From: Xanthomonas sp. Leaf148
GTDB taxonomy: Bacteria > Pseudomonadota > Gammaproteobacteria > Xanthomonadales > Xanthomonadaceae
Reading direction: 5' to 3'
Length of the DNA stretch: 64,000 nt
NCBI RefSeq assembly: GCF_001423585.1
Contig: NZ_LMOP01000008.1
Coordinates: 318,950-382,949, forward strand
The notes under the pieces were generated by a model. That model did no database searches, was not told where the DNA came from, and was given only the letters and a program-made list of their open reading frames with translations. Numbering within the stretch: position 1 is the stretch's first letter; every line of letters starts with the position of its first letter. Below are positions 1-9,312 of this stretch, one piece after another. Position numbers and translations under genes: made by a program.

Positions 1-20
1 ACGGTTTGTTAGCCGCTCTA
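1..20. repeat. Right end of a MITE-like intergenic element, cut by the window edge
   Basis: The first bases read GTTTGTTAGCCGCTCTAA. This matches the right terminal repeat of the elements at 11192-11308, 45761-45908 and 49063-49208. The rest of this copy lies outside the window. It sits just past the stop codon of the minus-strand gene that ends at 45. Confidence 0.6.
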
Positions 21-44
21 AAGCGCGGAGCGTCGGCTGCAGTT

Positions 45-440
45 TTATTTTTTGGGTTTGCCGCAGGGATAGCGCTTGCGCAGCGCTTCGATGATCAGGC
101 CGGGAGCGGCTTCGTCCAGGCGCGCATCGGGCAGCGCGGTGATATCGGCGATGATCGGCAGCAGATCCGGCGGGCCGGCCTTGCCCGCAGGCATGCACCA
201 TTGCGTGCGATAGCTGGTGCTGGCCACGCCAAGCACGTAGGCGCCGGCGCGGCTGGCCGAGACCATGACCTTGAGTTCGGGCTGGTTCGGTGCGTTGATC
301 TCCGGCGCCAGCGAGCCATCCAGCCCCGCCTCGATCAACTTGCGCCCGCTGAGTTCCCACGGCTCGAGTGTGCGTGCCGCTGCGGTGGTGGAGAGAATGG
401 TCAGGGCGGCCATGGCCAGCCAGGGAAGGCGACGCTGCAT
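45..440 (-). CDS. Rap1a/Tai-like small secreted protein
   Basis: The 131-residue product has an N-terminal signal peptide (MQRRLPW, then a hydrophobic run ending near AAA). The mature part has a cysteine about midway (CMPAG) and a C-terminal cysteine in RYPCGKPKK. This spacing and the helix between them resemble the Rap1a/Tai domain, named for type VI secretion immunity proteins, but many members have no toxin partner. I chose the ATG at 440 because a GGAG lies 6 nt upstream and the signal peptide begins there; a longer open frame to 575 adds unsupported sequence. No effector or secretion gene lies next to it in the window, so an immunity role is not shown. A periplasmic location is likely. 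Confidence 0.65.
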   Translation of the reverse strand: MQRRLPWLAMAALTILSTTAAARTLEPWELSGRKLIEAGLDGSLAPEINAPNQPELKVMVSASRAGAYVLGVASTSYRTQWCMPAGKAGPPDLLPIIADITALPDARLDEAAPGLIIEALRKRYPCGKPKK

Positions 441-772
441 CTGCGCTCCGCAATGAGGGGTGAGTTGCACCATAGCGCGCAAGGCGGCGAAGGGCATGCA
501 TGTAACGCCTTGGAGCGCCCCGCGCCGCGACTGCGCGACCAGCAGACACGCGCGGCTGGTGCTCGGCATCGGCATGTGTCAGATAGGCGCCAGTTCCTGT
601 GCGCCGTCCATACCCGCATGCAGCCGTTCTTAGGTTGCGGCCAGACAGACGCAGCCGTGGCGCACCAGCAACATGCCACGCGTGCAGTGGTGTTGGTGCA
701 CGCCGTCCACGCGCCTGATACGTGGCTGCCAGGTGCCGTCAGCCGTTTTTGGGCTTGGGTAGGTGCTCTAGA
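441..772. other. Intergenic region with a degenerate repeat copy
   Basis: About 330 bases lie between two divergent genes. Bases 553-625 resemble the central part of the dispersed MITE-like element (GGTGCTCGG, CGGCATGT, CGCCGTCCA in the same order as at 45761-45908), without clear terminal repeats. Promoters for both flanking genes must lie here, but none is convincing by eye. Confidence 0.4.
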
Positions 773-1702
773 ATGACCGCTTCCGCTGCACTTGGCCCTG
801 TTCCGATGTCTTCCTCTCACGACGCTGCCGCGCCTGCGCGCAGCGGGTTGGTCGCTCTCGCGTTGCTGCTGGTCTATGTAGTCTGGGGCTCGACCTATCT
901 GGCGATCCGGTTTGCGCTGGAAGGCGGCGCGCAGCCGCTGACGATGGTGTCCGGCGCGCGCTTCATCATCGCCGGCAGCGTGCTCTACAGCGTGCTGCGT
1001 TGGCGCGGCGTGGCGGCACCGACGGGTGCGCAATGGAAGAACGTGGCCTTGATGGGCGCGGCCTTGTTGCTGCTGGGTAACGGCATGGTGGTGCTCGCAG
1101 AGCGCAGCGTGTCTTCGGGCTTGGCGGCCACGTCGGTGGCGTCGGTGCCGCTGTGGATGGCGTTGTTCGGCGCGTTGCGCGGGCAGCATGCCAGCGGCGG
1201 CGAATGGCTGGGCATCGTGATCGGATTTCTGGGCGTGGTGTGGCTCAACGCCGGCAGCAGTCTCACCGCAACGCCGGGGGGATTGGTGTTGTTGCTGATC
1301 GCGCCCATCGGCTGGGCATTCGGCTCGGTGTGGTCGCGTGGACGCGATCTGCCATCGCCCTTCATGACCGCCGCCGGGCAGATGCTGTGCGGCGGTGTGC
1401 TGCTGGTGAGCACCGGCCTGCTGATCGGCGAGCGCCCGCAGGCCTGGCCGACGTCGCAGGGACTATTGGCGGTGGCGTACCTGTGCGTGTTCGGCTCGAT
1501 CGTGGCGTTCACTGCGTATGTGTGGCTGCTGCATCACGTCCGCCCGGCGCTGGCCGGCAGCTATGCCTACGTCAATCCGGTGATTGCGGTGGCGCTGGGG
1601 GCGTGGCTGGGGCATGAGCAATTCACCGCGCACGACATTGGCGCGATGGCGGTGATTCTGGGTGGCGTGCTGGTGGTCACCCTGGCCAGGGCACGGCGAT
1701 GA
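773..1702 (+). CDS. EamA/DMT family transporter (YedA-like)
   Basis: The 309-residue inner-membrane protein has about ten transmembrane segments in two EamA repeats. The motif VWGSTYLAIRFALEGG in the first helix pair is typical of the YedA branch of the drug/metabolite transporter superfamily. The substrate is unknown; family members export amino acids or other metabolites. The ATG at 773 follows GGTAGG. A GTG at 722 would add a non-membrane leader, and the ATG at 806 has no ribosome site. The stop overlaps the next start as ATGA, so the two transporters are probably translationally coupled. Confidence 0.8.
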   Translation: MTASAALGPVPMSSSHDAAAPARSGLVALALLLVYVVWGSTYLAIRFALEGGAQPLTMVSGARFIIAGSVLYSVLRWRGVAAPTGAQWKNVALMGAALLLLGNGMVVLAERSVSSGLAATSVASVPLWMALFGALRGQHASGGEWLGIVIGFLGVVWLNAGSSLTATPGGLVLLLIAPIGWAFGSVWSRGRDLPSPFMTAAGQMLCGGVLLVSTGLLIGERPQAWPTSQGLLAVAYLCVFGSIVAFTAYVWLLHHVRPALAGSYAYVNPVIAVALGAWLGHEQFTAHDIGAMAVILGGVLVVTLARARR

Positions 1703-2616
1703 GCACGCCTGTGCCGGTGCCGGCGGAGGACGCGCGGCGCGGTCTGTTGATCACCGCCTCGGCTTTCGTGATCTGGGGTCTGGTGCCGCTGTATTGGCAT
1801 CTGCTCAAGGCGGTGCCATCACTGCAGATCATTGCGCACCGTATCGTGTGGAGCACGGTGCTGGTGGTGGCGTGGCTGGTGGCGACCTCGGGCCTGCGTT
1901 GGTGGCGCACGATTGCCGCGCAGCCGCGCGCGTTGTGGATGCTGGCTGGCAGCAGCGTGGCGATCGCGTTCAATTGGGGCCTGTATATCTGGGCGATCAA
2001 CGCCGGGCATGTGATCGAAGCCAGCCTGGGCTACTTCATCAATCCATTGCTGAGCGTGTTGCTGGGCGTGCTGGTGCTGAAAGAGCGCCTGCGCGGCATC
2101 CAGTGGCTGGCCGTGGTGTGCGCCGCAATCGGTGTGCTGTGGTTGACCATCGATGCCGGTGCGCCGCCGTGGATTGCGCTGGGGCTGGCGGTGTCGTTCG
2201 GTATGTATGGCCTGCTGCGCAAGCTGGTGGCGGTGGACGCGGTCGCCGGCCTGGGCGTGGAAAGCGTGTATCTGTTCGTGCCGGCGCTGCTGCTGGCGGG
2301 TTGGGGCGAGCAGGGCCACGGCGGCGCGTTCTTTAGCGGCTGGGAGTTGCGCACCGATCTGCTGCTGATCTTTGGTGGCGTGGTCACGGCGGTGCCGCTG
2401 ATCGGGTTTGCGTATGGCGTGCGGCGGATCCCGCTGTCGCTGGTGGGCATCCTGCAGTACATCGGGCCGAGCCTGCAGCTGTTGCTGGGCGTATGGTTCT
2501 TCCATGAGCCGTTCGATCAGGGGCGTGCGATCGGATTTGCTGCGATCTGGGTTGGCTTGCTGTTGTTTGTCGGCGACAGCGTGCTGCGCGCGCGGCAGCC
2601 GGTGGCGGTGCGCTGA
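1699..2616 (+). CDS. rarD: RarD family EamA transporter
   Basis: The 305-residue protein has ten predicted membrane helices. It carries the RarD signatures ASAFVIWGLVPLYWHLL near residue 20 and the loop motif SVWFxHEPF-like segment (VWFFHEPFDQ) near the C terminus. RarD proteins were linked to chloramphenicol sensitivity, but their transported substrate is not settled. It is the second gene of a two-gene unit, starting inside the stop codon of the upstream transporter. Two different DMT exporters in one operon suggests export of related small molecules (inference). Confidence 0.85.
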   Translation: MSTPVPVPAEDARRGLLITASAFVIWGLVPLYWHLLKAVPSLQIIAHRIVWSTVLVVAWLVATSGLRWWRTIAAQPRALWMLAGSSVAIAFNWGLYIWAINAGHVIEASLGYFINPLLSVLLGVLVLKERLRGIQWLAVVCAAIGVLWLTIDAGAPPWIALGLAVSFGMYGLLRKLVAVDAVAGLGVESVYLFVPALLLAGWGEQGHGGAFFSGWELRTDLLLIFGGVVTAVPLIGFAYGVRRIPLSLVGILQYIGPSLQLLLGVWFFHEPFDQGRAIGFAAIWVGLLLFVGDSVLRARQPVAVR

Positions 2617-2667
2617 GCTGAGCGCGTGCCGGCTGCGTCCTGTGCAAAGGACGCAGCGAGTGCTCGA

Positions 2668-3783
2668 TCAGCTACTCGGCACCGGCACCGGCAACGCAAC
2701 CGCCAGCGTCGAGGCCGGCAGTGCCTGCGGAGCGGGGCAGTGGCCGGGGCTCTGTTGAACCTGCGCCAGCCAGTGGTCGATCGGTGCGCCCAGCAGGTCC
2801 AGCCGCAGCGGCAGGCTTAGATGATTTTCGCCGCGCAACTCGACGTAATGCGCGCGCGTGCTGGCCAGCGCCAGGGCGCGGCCATGCGCCACCGGAATGT
2901 GCTGATCGGCATCGCCATGCAGCAGCAACACGCAGCTGCGCGTGTCGGCTAGCGCCTGCGCCACATCGACATGGTCCAGATCCAGCTTGAGCTGGCTGTC
3001 GGCGGCGGCGATCACCGCATCGAGATTCTGGTCGGCATAGCGCCAGCGTGCGTACGCTGCCACCGCGTGGCCGCGCCAGCCGCTGGGCTGGCTGGTCAGC
3101 AGGTGCGGCACCATGTCGCGGATGCCGCGCCCGGCATTGGCGAAGGATTCCATCGCCACCACGCCGGCCACGCGCGGGCCGAGTTTGTCGGCGGTGAAAA
3201 GCGCAGTGGCCGCGCCATAGGAAATGCCGAACAGATACAGCGGCCCGTGGATTTCGCCGCGCGGCTGCAGTGCGTTGATTACGTCGATCACGTCGTCGGA
3301 CTCGCGCGTGCCATAGCCCGACGGCCCGCCGCCGGAATGGCCGTGGTTGCGCAGATCGATGGTGATCACCCGGTAGCCGGCCTGTGCCAATTCCAGCGAC
3401 CACGGCAGCAGCGAATCGCCATCCATCATCCAGCCGTGCAGCAACACCACGGTGCCGCGTGGCGTCGGTGGCGGCACGCGGGGCACGCTGAAGCTGAAGT
3501 CCATATCCAGCGCATGCGCCGGGTCGTTGCGCTGGCCCAGGTAGCGGTAGTGCATGGCGTATTGGCCCGGATCGATCGCACGCCAGAAGATCGGCACCGC
3601 ATCGCGCGTGACCACATGGCCGCTGCGGTTGGGTACCGTGGCGATGGTGGCGGCGATGCGTTCTTCGTCCAGCAACGGCGACACGCCACCGGGCGCGACC
3701 AGGCGCTCGCTGAGCGAGGTGGAGGACGAAGAACAGCCGGCCAGCCACAGGCAGGCGCAGGCCAGCAGAAACAGGCGCGTCAT
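2668..3783 (-). CDS. Lipoprotein alpha/beta hydrolase
   Basis: The 371-residue protein begins MTRLFLLACACLWLAGC, a lipoprotein signal with the lipobox LAGC, so Cys17 is probably lipidated. The body is an alpha/beta hydrolase: oxyanion region VVLLHGWMMDG, nucleophile elbow GISYG (Ser near residue 188), acid in LLHGDADQHIP and a C-terminal histidine in GENHLSLP. The catalytic triad therefore looks complete. The substrate is unknown; an esterase or lipase acting in the periplasm or at the outer membrane is likely. The start at 3783 was chosen because the lipoprotein signal begins there; the open frame continues to 3879. It faces the rarD gene tail to tail, 51 bases apart. Confidence 0.8.
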   Translation of the reverse strand: MTRLFLLACACLWLAGCSSSSTSLSERLVAPGGVSPLLDEERIAATIATVPNRSGHVVTRDAVPIFWRAIDPGQYAMHYRYLGQRNDPAHALDMDFSFSVPRVPPPTPRGTVVLLHGWMMDGDSLLPWSLELAQAGYRVITIDLRNHGHSGGGPSGYGTRESDDVIDVINALQPRGEIHGPLYLFGISYGAATALFTADKLGPRVAGVVAMESFANAGRGIRDMVPHLLTSQPSGWRGHAVAAYARWRYADQNLDAVIAAADSQLKLDLDHVDVAQALADTRSCVLLLHGDADQHIPVAHGRALALASTRAHYVELRGENHLSLPLRLDLLGAPIDHWLAQVQQSPGHCPAPQALPASTLAVALPVPVPSS

Positions 3784-4049
3784 AGCGGCATATCGTTGAA
3801 TCAAACGGCCGAACAGGCTACGGCCTGCCCGGCCCGCGCATCTACCGCACTGCGGTGACAAAACGATGACAGCCTGCAATACATTCAGTTACTGCAGGCA
3901 GCGCTGCGGCGACGGAGGCGGCGACTTCAAATCCCGACGCCCAGCCCCAGGCGGTCCAACAACCAACTGAAACCGGAGAAGCCACGATGCCGCCGCCACC
4001 GGCATCGCGCCTTCGCCGTGACCAATCCCCACTCCCACTCCCAAATCCC

Positions 4050-4068
4050 GGCACTCCAAAGGAGTGCC
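4050..4068 (-). terminator. Hairpin at the end of the ABC exporter operon
   Basis: GGCACTCC at 4050-4057 and GGAGTGCC at 4061-4068 form an 8-bp stem with a 3-base loop directly at the stop codon of the last permease gene. On the minus strand the hairpin is not followed by a long U run, so termination may be weak or the hairpin may protect the 3' end. Confidence 0.5.
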
Positions 4069-5387
4069 TACACCTCGCGCAATGCGGTGGTGATCGGCAA
4101 GCGCGCCGCGCGCAATGCCGGAAACAGCCCGCCGACCAGGCCAATGCCCAGCGCCCACTTCAAACCGCTCCACAGCAGTTCCGGCGACACCTTGAACTGG
4201 AACACCACCTGGCTGAAGTTGTTACCCAGTGTGGAGACGGTGTAGCCGTTGAACACCGCCCAGGCGATCAACCCACCGAGCAGCCCACCCAGCAGCGCCA
4301 GCAGCATGGTTTCCAGCATCAGCGCCATGATCACCGGCGTGCCACGAAACCCGATCGCCCGCATCGTGGCGATCTCACGTGCACGCGTGGCCACCGCCGC
4401 ATACATGGTGTTGAGCGCACCGAACACAGCGCCCACCGCCATGATCGCGCCGATCACCGTGCCCAGGATGCTGATCAGGCGGTTCAACCCGCCGCCTTGC
4501 TTGCCGTAATACGCACGGGTGGTTTCCACATCCAGCTTGAGCCGCGGGTCGGCCGCCATGGCCGTCTTGAACTGATCGAAGCCGGCCTTGCCAGCGGTGC
4601 GCACGGTGATCGACTGGTACGCGCGGCGGTTGTAGGTGGTGGCTAGCGTCTGCGCATCGGTCCACATCTCAGAATCGTGCGCATCGCCAGAGGCGAACAC
4701 GCCCACCACCGTCCATTGCTGGCTGCCCAGGGTGAGCGTCTTGCCCAGCTCCAGGCCGCGGAACTGATTCAACGCACCTTTGCCGACCACCATTTCGCGC
4801 AGGCCGGTGGTGAAGCGGCGGCCCTGCATGATCTTGACCTTGTCATGCACGCCCCAGGCCTGCTCGCCCACGCCACGCAATTGCGCATTGACATCGGTGC
4901 CATCGGAGCGCGAAGCGATGTTGACCACTTGCGACAACTCCGGCGACACCATCGGGCGCCCGTTGGCATCGGTGGCGATCCCCGGCAGGCTGCCGATCAG
5001 CGGCACCAGGTCGCGGGTGATCACCGAGTTGGTCTCCGCCTGCGAGCCGCCACGCAAGACAATGGCGGTGGTGTCGTCGCCGGTGCTGTTGAGCGTGGCC
5101 TGGAAGCCCTGGCCCATCGCCAGCATCGCCACCAGCACGCCGACCACGCCGGCAATGCCGACCACGATCACCGAGGTGGAGCCCCAGCGTTGCGGCAGGC
5201 TGGCGATGCCGATGCGCGCGGCGGCCAGCGACAGGCGGCCGCTGCGCGTGACCACCAACCACACCGCCAGCAGCAGCGCGATCGGCAGCAACCACATCCA
5301 CGGCAGCGCGATCCACAGCCCCAGGCCGACTGCCAGCAGCACCACGGACAACAAGGTGACGCCACGATCTTTCCATTTGCGTTGCAT
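4068..5387 (-). CDS. ABC transporter permease, FtsX/MacB type (second)
   Basis: The 439-residue protein has an N-terminal membrane pair, a long periplasmic region of the MacB core type, and three C-terminal helices of the FtsX domain (GTVIGAIMAVGAVFGALNTMY and following). Two start codons are close together. The ATG at 5387 is preferred because AGGAG lies at a proper distance (about 8 nt), while at 5393 it would nearly touch the start. It follows the first permease gene by 13 bases and forms a heterodimeric permease with it. It is probably the membrane channel of an exporter acting with the ATPase at 6574-7263 and the fusion protein at 7633-8877. Confidence 0.85.
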   Translation of the reverse strand: MQRKWKDRGVTLLSVVLLAVGLGLWIALPWMWLLPIALLLAVWLVVTRSGRLSLAAARIGIASLPQRWGSTSVIVVGIAGVVGVLVAMLAMGQGFQATLNSTGDDTTAIVLRGGSQAETNSVITRDLVPLIGSLPGIATDANGRPMVSPELSQVVNIASRSDGTDVNAQLRGVGEQAWGVHDKVKIMQGRRFTTGLREMVVGKGALNQFRGLELGKTLTLGSQQWTVVGVFASGDAHDSEMWTDAQTLATTYNRRAYQSITVRTAGKAGFDQFKTAMAADPRLKLDVETTRAYYGKQGGGLNRLISILGTVIGAIMAVGAVFGALNTMYAAVATRAREIATMRAIGFRGTPVIMALMLETMLLALLGGLLGGLIAWAVFNGYTVSTLGNNFSQVVFQFKVSPELLWSGLKWALGIGLVGGLFPALRAARLPITTALREV

Positions 5388-5400
5388 GTGCATGCTCCTG

Positions 5401-6561
5401 TCAGCGGCCGGCGAGGGCATCGACGATCTTCAAGCGCTGCGCGCGTAACGCCGGCAGCACACCCACTACGATGCCGATGCCGGCCATCAGGCCGAACGCC
5501 ACCAGCCAGGTCTGCAACGGCACGGTCTGGGTCGGCATCAGCCCGCCGCTGCGCGCGGATACCGCCGGGATGACCAATTCCGCCAAGCCCATGCCGATCA
5601 ACCCGCCCAGGCTGATCAACAACACCGATTCGATCATCACCAGGCTCAGCACCGTGCGGTCCTGAAAGCCCAGCGTCTTGAGCGTGGCCAACTCCGGAAT
5701 GCGCTCGCGCACCGCCTGCGCCATGGTGTTGCCGGTGAGCAGCAACAGGGTGAAAAACACTGCGGCCATGATCGAGGTGACGATCAGCCCGATATCGGCG
5801 AACTGCTTGACGAAGGCCTGCTGAAACGCCGATTCGGTTTGCGACTTGGTTTCGTGATCGGAGTTGGCCGACAGCGCATCGATGGCCTGCGCCACGCGCG
5901 AAGCCTGGTCGGGGTTGCTCAGGGTCACCGTCAACCAGCTCACCTGATTCTTGATGTAGTCGTTGGATTCGTCGAAGTATTTCCAGTTCATCATCAACTG
6001 GCGTTCCTGATTGGCCGCCACGGTGCGATCCTTCATCCGATAGATGCCGACCAGTTGCAACGGCCAATCGTTACTGCCGCCACGCGGAAAGATGGTGGCT
6101 TGCAGCGGGATGGTGTCGCCGATCTTCCAGCCGAATTGCTTGGCCAGGGTTTCGCCGACCACCGCACCGGTGCGCGTGGTCTGAAAGGCCTTGAGTTGGT
6201 CTTTGGGAAGCGCGTATTCGCTGTAGACGTCGAAAAAGTTCGGCGCCACTGAAAAGTTGGGAAAGAAATTCTTCGGGTCGCGATAGATGCCGCCGAACCA
6301 CATGGCCGAGGTCACATCGCGCACGCCCGGCACGCTGCGCACCTGCGCTTCCAGGCGGATCGGCAGCGATTGGGTGATCGACAGGCGCGAGGCCACCACC
6401 AGGCGATTCACCCCGCTGACGCTGCCGCCGGAGGTAAACGCCACACGCACCGAATCCAGCATGCCGAACAATAAAAACGCAGCCACCACCGACAACAGCG
6501 TCAGCAAGGTCCGTGTCTTGCTGCGAAACAATTGCGCCCACACCAGCGAGAAATACTTCAT
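5401..6561 (-). CDS. ABC transporter permease, FtsX/MacB type (first)
   Basis: The 386-residue protein begins MKYFSLVWAQLFRSKTRT, the usual cytosolic coupling helix of FtsX-type permeases. An N-terminal transmembrane helix, a periplasmic MacB-core domain (roughly residues 40-260) and three C-terminal helices follow. The C-terminal FtsX motifs include LATLKTLGF and GVLPALRAQRLKIVDAL. It sits 12 bases downstream of the ATPase gene. Such four-part sets (fusion protein, ATPase, two permeases) resemble DevBCA and MacB-type exporters that move lipids, peptides or drugs across the envelope. The substrate cannot be read from sequence. Confidence 0.85.
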   Translation of the reverse strand: MKYFSLVWAQLFRSKTRTLLTLLSVVAAFLLFGMLDSVRVAFTSGGSVSGVNRLVVASRLSITQSLPIRLEAQVRSVPGVRDVTSAMWFGGIYRDPKNFFPNFSVAPNFFDVYSEYALPKDQLKAFQTTRTGAVVGETLAKQFGWKIGDTIPLQATIFPRGGSNDWPLQLVGIYRMKDRTVAANQERQLMMNWKYFDESNDYIKNQVSWLTVTLSNPDQASRVAQAIDALSANSDHETKSQTESAFQQAFVKQFADIGLIVTSIMAAVFFTLLLLTGNTMAQAVRERIPELATLKTLGFQDRTVLSLVMIESVLLISLGGLIGMGLAELVIPAVSARSGGLMPTQTVPLQTWLVAFGLMAGIGIVVGVLPALRAQRLKIVDALAGR

Positions 6562-6573
6562 GGCAGCGCTCCT

Positions 6574-7263
6574 TTAGAGCGCGAGTGGCGCGTCGGCCAG
6601 CTCGCCCTTGTCCAGATGGATGGTGTGCGTGGCGTACTCGGCGGCCTTGGGGTCGTGGGTGACCATCACGATGGTCTTGCCGTGTTCGCGATTGAGTTCC
6701 TGCAGCAGGCGCAGGATTTCTTCGGCGTTGTGGCGGTCAAGATCGCCGGTGGGTTCGTCGCAGATCAGAAACGTGGGGTCGGACACGATGGCGCGCGCAA
6801 TCGCCACGCGCTGCTGCTGGCCGCCGGACAATTCGCTGGGCTTGTGGCTGCGTCGCTCCTGCAGGCCCACCAGGGTCAAGGCGATCTCCGCATTGCGCTT
6901 GCGCTGCGCGGCGTTGAGCGAGGTCAGCAGCAGCGGTAATTCCACATTCTTTTGCGCAGTGAGCATCGGCATCAGGTTGTAGAACTGAAACACGAAGCCG
7001 ACGTGGTGACTGCGCCAGGTGGCGAGCTGCCCACCGCTCATGCGGTCGATGCGCTCGCCCTCGATTTCGATCTCGCCACCGCTGGGGCTGTCCAGCCCGC
7101 CGATCAGATTGAGCAAGGTGGTCTTGCCCGAGCCGGACGGGCCCATCAACGCGACGAAATCGCCTGCGGCAATTTCCAGATCGATGCCGTGCAGCACCTG
7201 CACCTGCTCCGGGCCGCGTTGATAGGTCTTGGTGATGTTGCGCAAGCTGACGAGAGCGGTCAT
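6574..7263 (-). CDS. ABC transporter ATP-binding protein (LolD/MacB type)
   Basis: The 229-residue ATPase shows Walker A GPSGSGKTT at residues 41-49, signature LSGGQQQR at 145-152, Walker B FLICDE at 165-170, and a D-loop in GDLD. The class is the short LolD/MacB group that powers FtsX-type permeases by mechanotransmission rather than classical transport. All catalytic motifs are intact. It lies immediately before the two permease genes and downstream of the membrane fusion protein gene, separated from the latter by 369 bases, so it may have its own promoter. Confidence 0.9.
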   Translation of the reverse strand: MTALVSLRNITKTYQRGPEQVQVLHGIDLEIAAGDFVALMGPSGSGKTTLLNLIGGLDSPSGGEIEIEGERIDRMSGGQLATWRSHHVGFVFQFYNLMPMLTAQKNVELPLLLTSLNAAQRKRNAEIALTLVGLQERRSHKPSELSGGQQQRVAIARAIVSDPTFLICDEPTGDLDRHNAEEILRLLQELNREHGKTIVMVTHDPKAAEYATHTIHLDKGELADAPLAL

Positions 7264-7632
7264 GGCGACTCCTGATGATGCAATGGGATAAGGAAGCGAT
7301 GCGGCACAGCGACTGCGACTGCAAGAGCGGCGATGCGAGGCACGATGACGGTGAAGCGATCCATCAGCGGAGTGGTGCTGTGCGGTGTGCGCGGCGAGCT
7401 AGACGGATCGCCGTGTGCCGCACTCGCGCGACTCCCCGTGTTTGATGCCATTCGAGACCCCCTCAAACAGCACATAACACCTGCTACAAGCGGATGGGCT
7501 GGATCGCCTCCCGCTCTAACGACGATGTTTCATTGCAACAAGCCCATCTCGATGCAGCGTGATGATGGCAACACCGATGCCGCGCACTACAAGCGATACC
7601 GCGGAACGGCGTTGTGCGTGCCGGGCCAGCCG
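7264..7632. other. Gap inside the exporter locus
   Basis: These 369 bases separate the fusion-protein gene from its ATPase gene. A 71-residue minus frame is open at 7260-7475 but has no family features and low-complexity composition, so it is not called. An internal promoter for the ATPase-permease part is plausible but not visible. Confidence 0.3.
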
Positions 7633-8877
7633 TTACTGCACAGCGTCGGCATCCGCTTCGGCCACGGTGTCGCCATCCTTCAAGGTCGCTGGCGGATTCA
7701 CCACTACGCTGTCGCCGGCACTCAACCCCGAGACCACCTGGCGATCCTCGCCCATCGTCATGCCGGTGGTGACGGCGCGCTCGCTGACCGCATTGCGCTC
7801 GCCGACCACGAAGGCCACGGTGCGCGTGTCGCGTTCGACCAACGCCGCTGCCGGCACGCGCACGCCTTGCGGCTTGGCCGCTTCCTGCGGCTTGGCCTGC
7901 TCCAGAAAACTCACCCGCACGCCCATTTCCGGCACGATGCGCGGGTCCTTGACCTTGAGCGCCACCCGCACCTTCACCGTCGCCTTGCCGCGGTCGGCGG
8001 TGGGGATGATGGCGATCACTTCGCCGGGAATCTTCCATTCCGGGTAGGCGTTAAGTACCGCTTCCACCGGCATCTGCGGCTGCACACGTCCGATGTAGGA
8101 CTCACCGACTTCCACTTCGATTTCCAGCGATTCCATATCGACGATGGTGCCGATGCCGGTACGGGTGAAGCCACCACCGGCAGACAGTGGCGAGACGATT
8201 TCGCCCGGCTGCGCCGCCTTGGCGGTGACCACACCGGCAAACGGTGCGCGCACCACGTTGAAGTCCGAGCGGATGCCGGCAATGGCCAGTTGATCGGAGG
8301 CCACCTGCACGTTGCGCTGTGCGTTCTGCAACTGCGCACGCAATGCATCGCGTTGCGCGGTGGCTTGTTCGTACTGCGAGCGCGATACCAGTTGTGCGCC
8401 CACCAGCGATTGCAGGCGCGTGGCATCGGTGTTTGCCACGGCCAGTTGCGCCTGTATGTTGTCGACCTGGCTGCGCGCGGCCGACACCTGCGATGCAGAC
8501 AGTGTGCGCTGCGCATCGGCATCCAACGGGTCCAGCGTGGCCATCACCTGGCCCTGTTCGACGCGCATGCCTTCTTCGATCATCACTTCGCGCACCTTGC
8601 CGGTGACCTGCGCCGACACCGTGGCCATGCGCCGCGCCACCACATAGCCCGAGGCGTCCAGCACCGAGGCGCTGCTACTGCCGGCGCTGATCGCCACCAC
8701 CGGCGCGGTCTGCACCTTGATCACCGGTGTGCGGGTGAACCACCACGCGGCCGCAGCCAGCACGATGACAATGACAATGGCGGCGATGATCCAGCCGGTG
8801 CGGCGCACGGGCGGCGGCGTGGCAGGACGCTGGCGGTCGATGCGGAGTTGCTTGAGCAGATCGGCGGATGTGTTCAT
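7633..8877 (-). CDS. HlyD-type membrane fusion protein of an ABC exporter
   Basis: The 414-residue protein has a short cytosolic start, one membrane helix at about residues 28-48, then a biotinyl-lipoyl half-motif, an alpha-helical hairpin rich in A, Q and R (about 110-190), the second lipoyl half, and a beta-barrel domain. This is the layout of periplasmic adaptor proteins (HlyD/RND_mfp). It should bridge the FtsX-type permeases to an outer-membrane channel, which is not encoded nearby. The reading frame stays open far upstream to 9684, but the adaptor features begin at the ATG at 8877; no strong ribosome site precedes it, so the start is moderately certain. Confidence 0.85.
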   Translation of the reverse strand: MNTSADLLKQLRIDRQRPATPPPVRRTGWIIAAIVIVIVLAAAAWWFTRTPVIKVQTAPVVAISAGSSSASVLDASGYVVARRMATVSAQVTGKVREVMIEEGMRVEQGQVMATLDPLDADAQRTLSASQVSAARSQVDNIQAQLAVANTDATRLQSLVGAQLVSRSQYEQATAQRDALRAQLQNAQRNVQVASDQLAIAGIRSDFNVVRAPFAGVVTAKAAQPGEIVSPLSAGGGFTRTGIGTIVDMESLEIEVEVGESYIGRVQPQMPVEAVLNAYPEWKIPGEVIAIIPTADRGKATVKVRVALKVKDPRIVPEMGVRVSFLEQAKPQEAAKPQGVRVPAAALVERDTRTVAFVVGERNAVSERAVTTGMTMGEDRQVVSGLSAGDSVVVNPPATLKDGDTVAEADADAVQ

Positions 8878-9312
8878 CGATAACCAGGACAGAAGGCTGC
8901 GCAGAATGTGACTGCCTGCAGGGCGCGCCGCAAGCTGCCGGAAGTCACCAACTGCAGCGAGGCGACCAACGGTAGGCCGGGCCGGCGCAACTGCAAGGTG
9001 CTGCGCAGCATGCGACCAAGGCCGCCGTATCGACCAGTGACAGGTGTCACCTGCACGCCATGACTGGCGCGACTGTGCGCAGCGGCTGCAAGCGACCACG
9101 CTTGCGCCACCGCCTGATTGCCGAAATCCCCATGCGCTGTCTCCGCCAGTCCGACGTCGACGTCCCTGCTGCTGCATCATCACATCGCACGCCATCCACC
9201 AGCGGCGGTGACCCGCATGCATGAGGCCGCTCGTCCGCCGCGACCTGCCACGTGGCGCGCCCAGTCGAACCCGGCAGTGGCAGAATCCGCTCACCCCTAC
9301 GGATCCATCCCG
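8878..9312. other. Divergent promoter region between exporter and sensor kinase
   Basis: The 435 bases lie between the fusion-protein gene (minus) and the histidine kinase gene (plus). Both need promoters here. I see no convincing promoter boxes or clear operator dyad by eye, and the open frames across this stretch look like shadows. Confidence 0.35.

Noticed and set aside
6..776. Long plus-strand frame over the Rap1a-like gene
   Set aside because: It lies antisense to a gene with a signal peptide and good ribosome site, and its product is rich in R, G, Q and H as expected of a shadow frame in GC-rich DNA.
7260..7475. 71-residue minus-strand gene inside the exporter gap
   Set aside because: No ribosome site, low-complexity sequence, and it overlaps the start of the ATPase gene.
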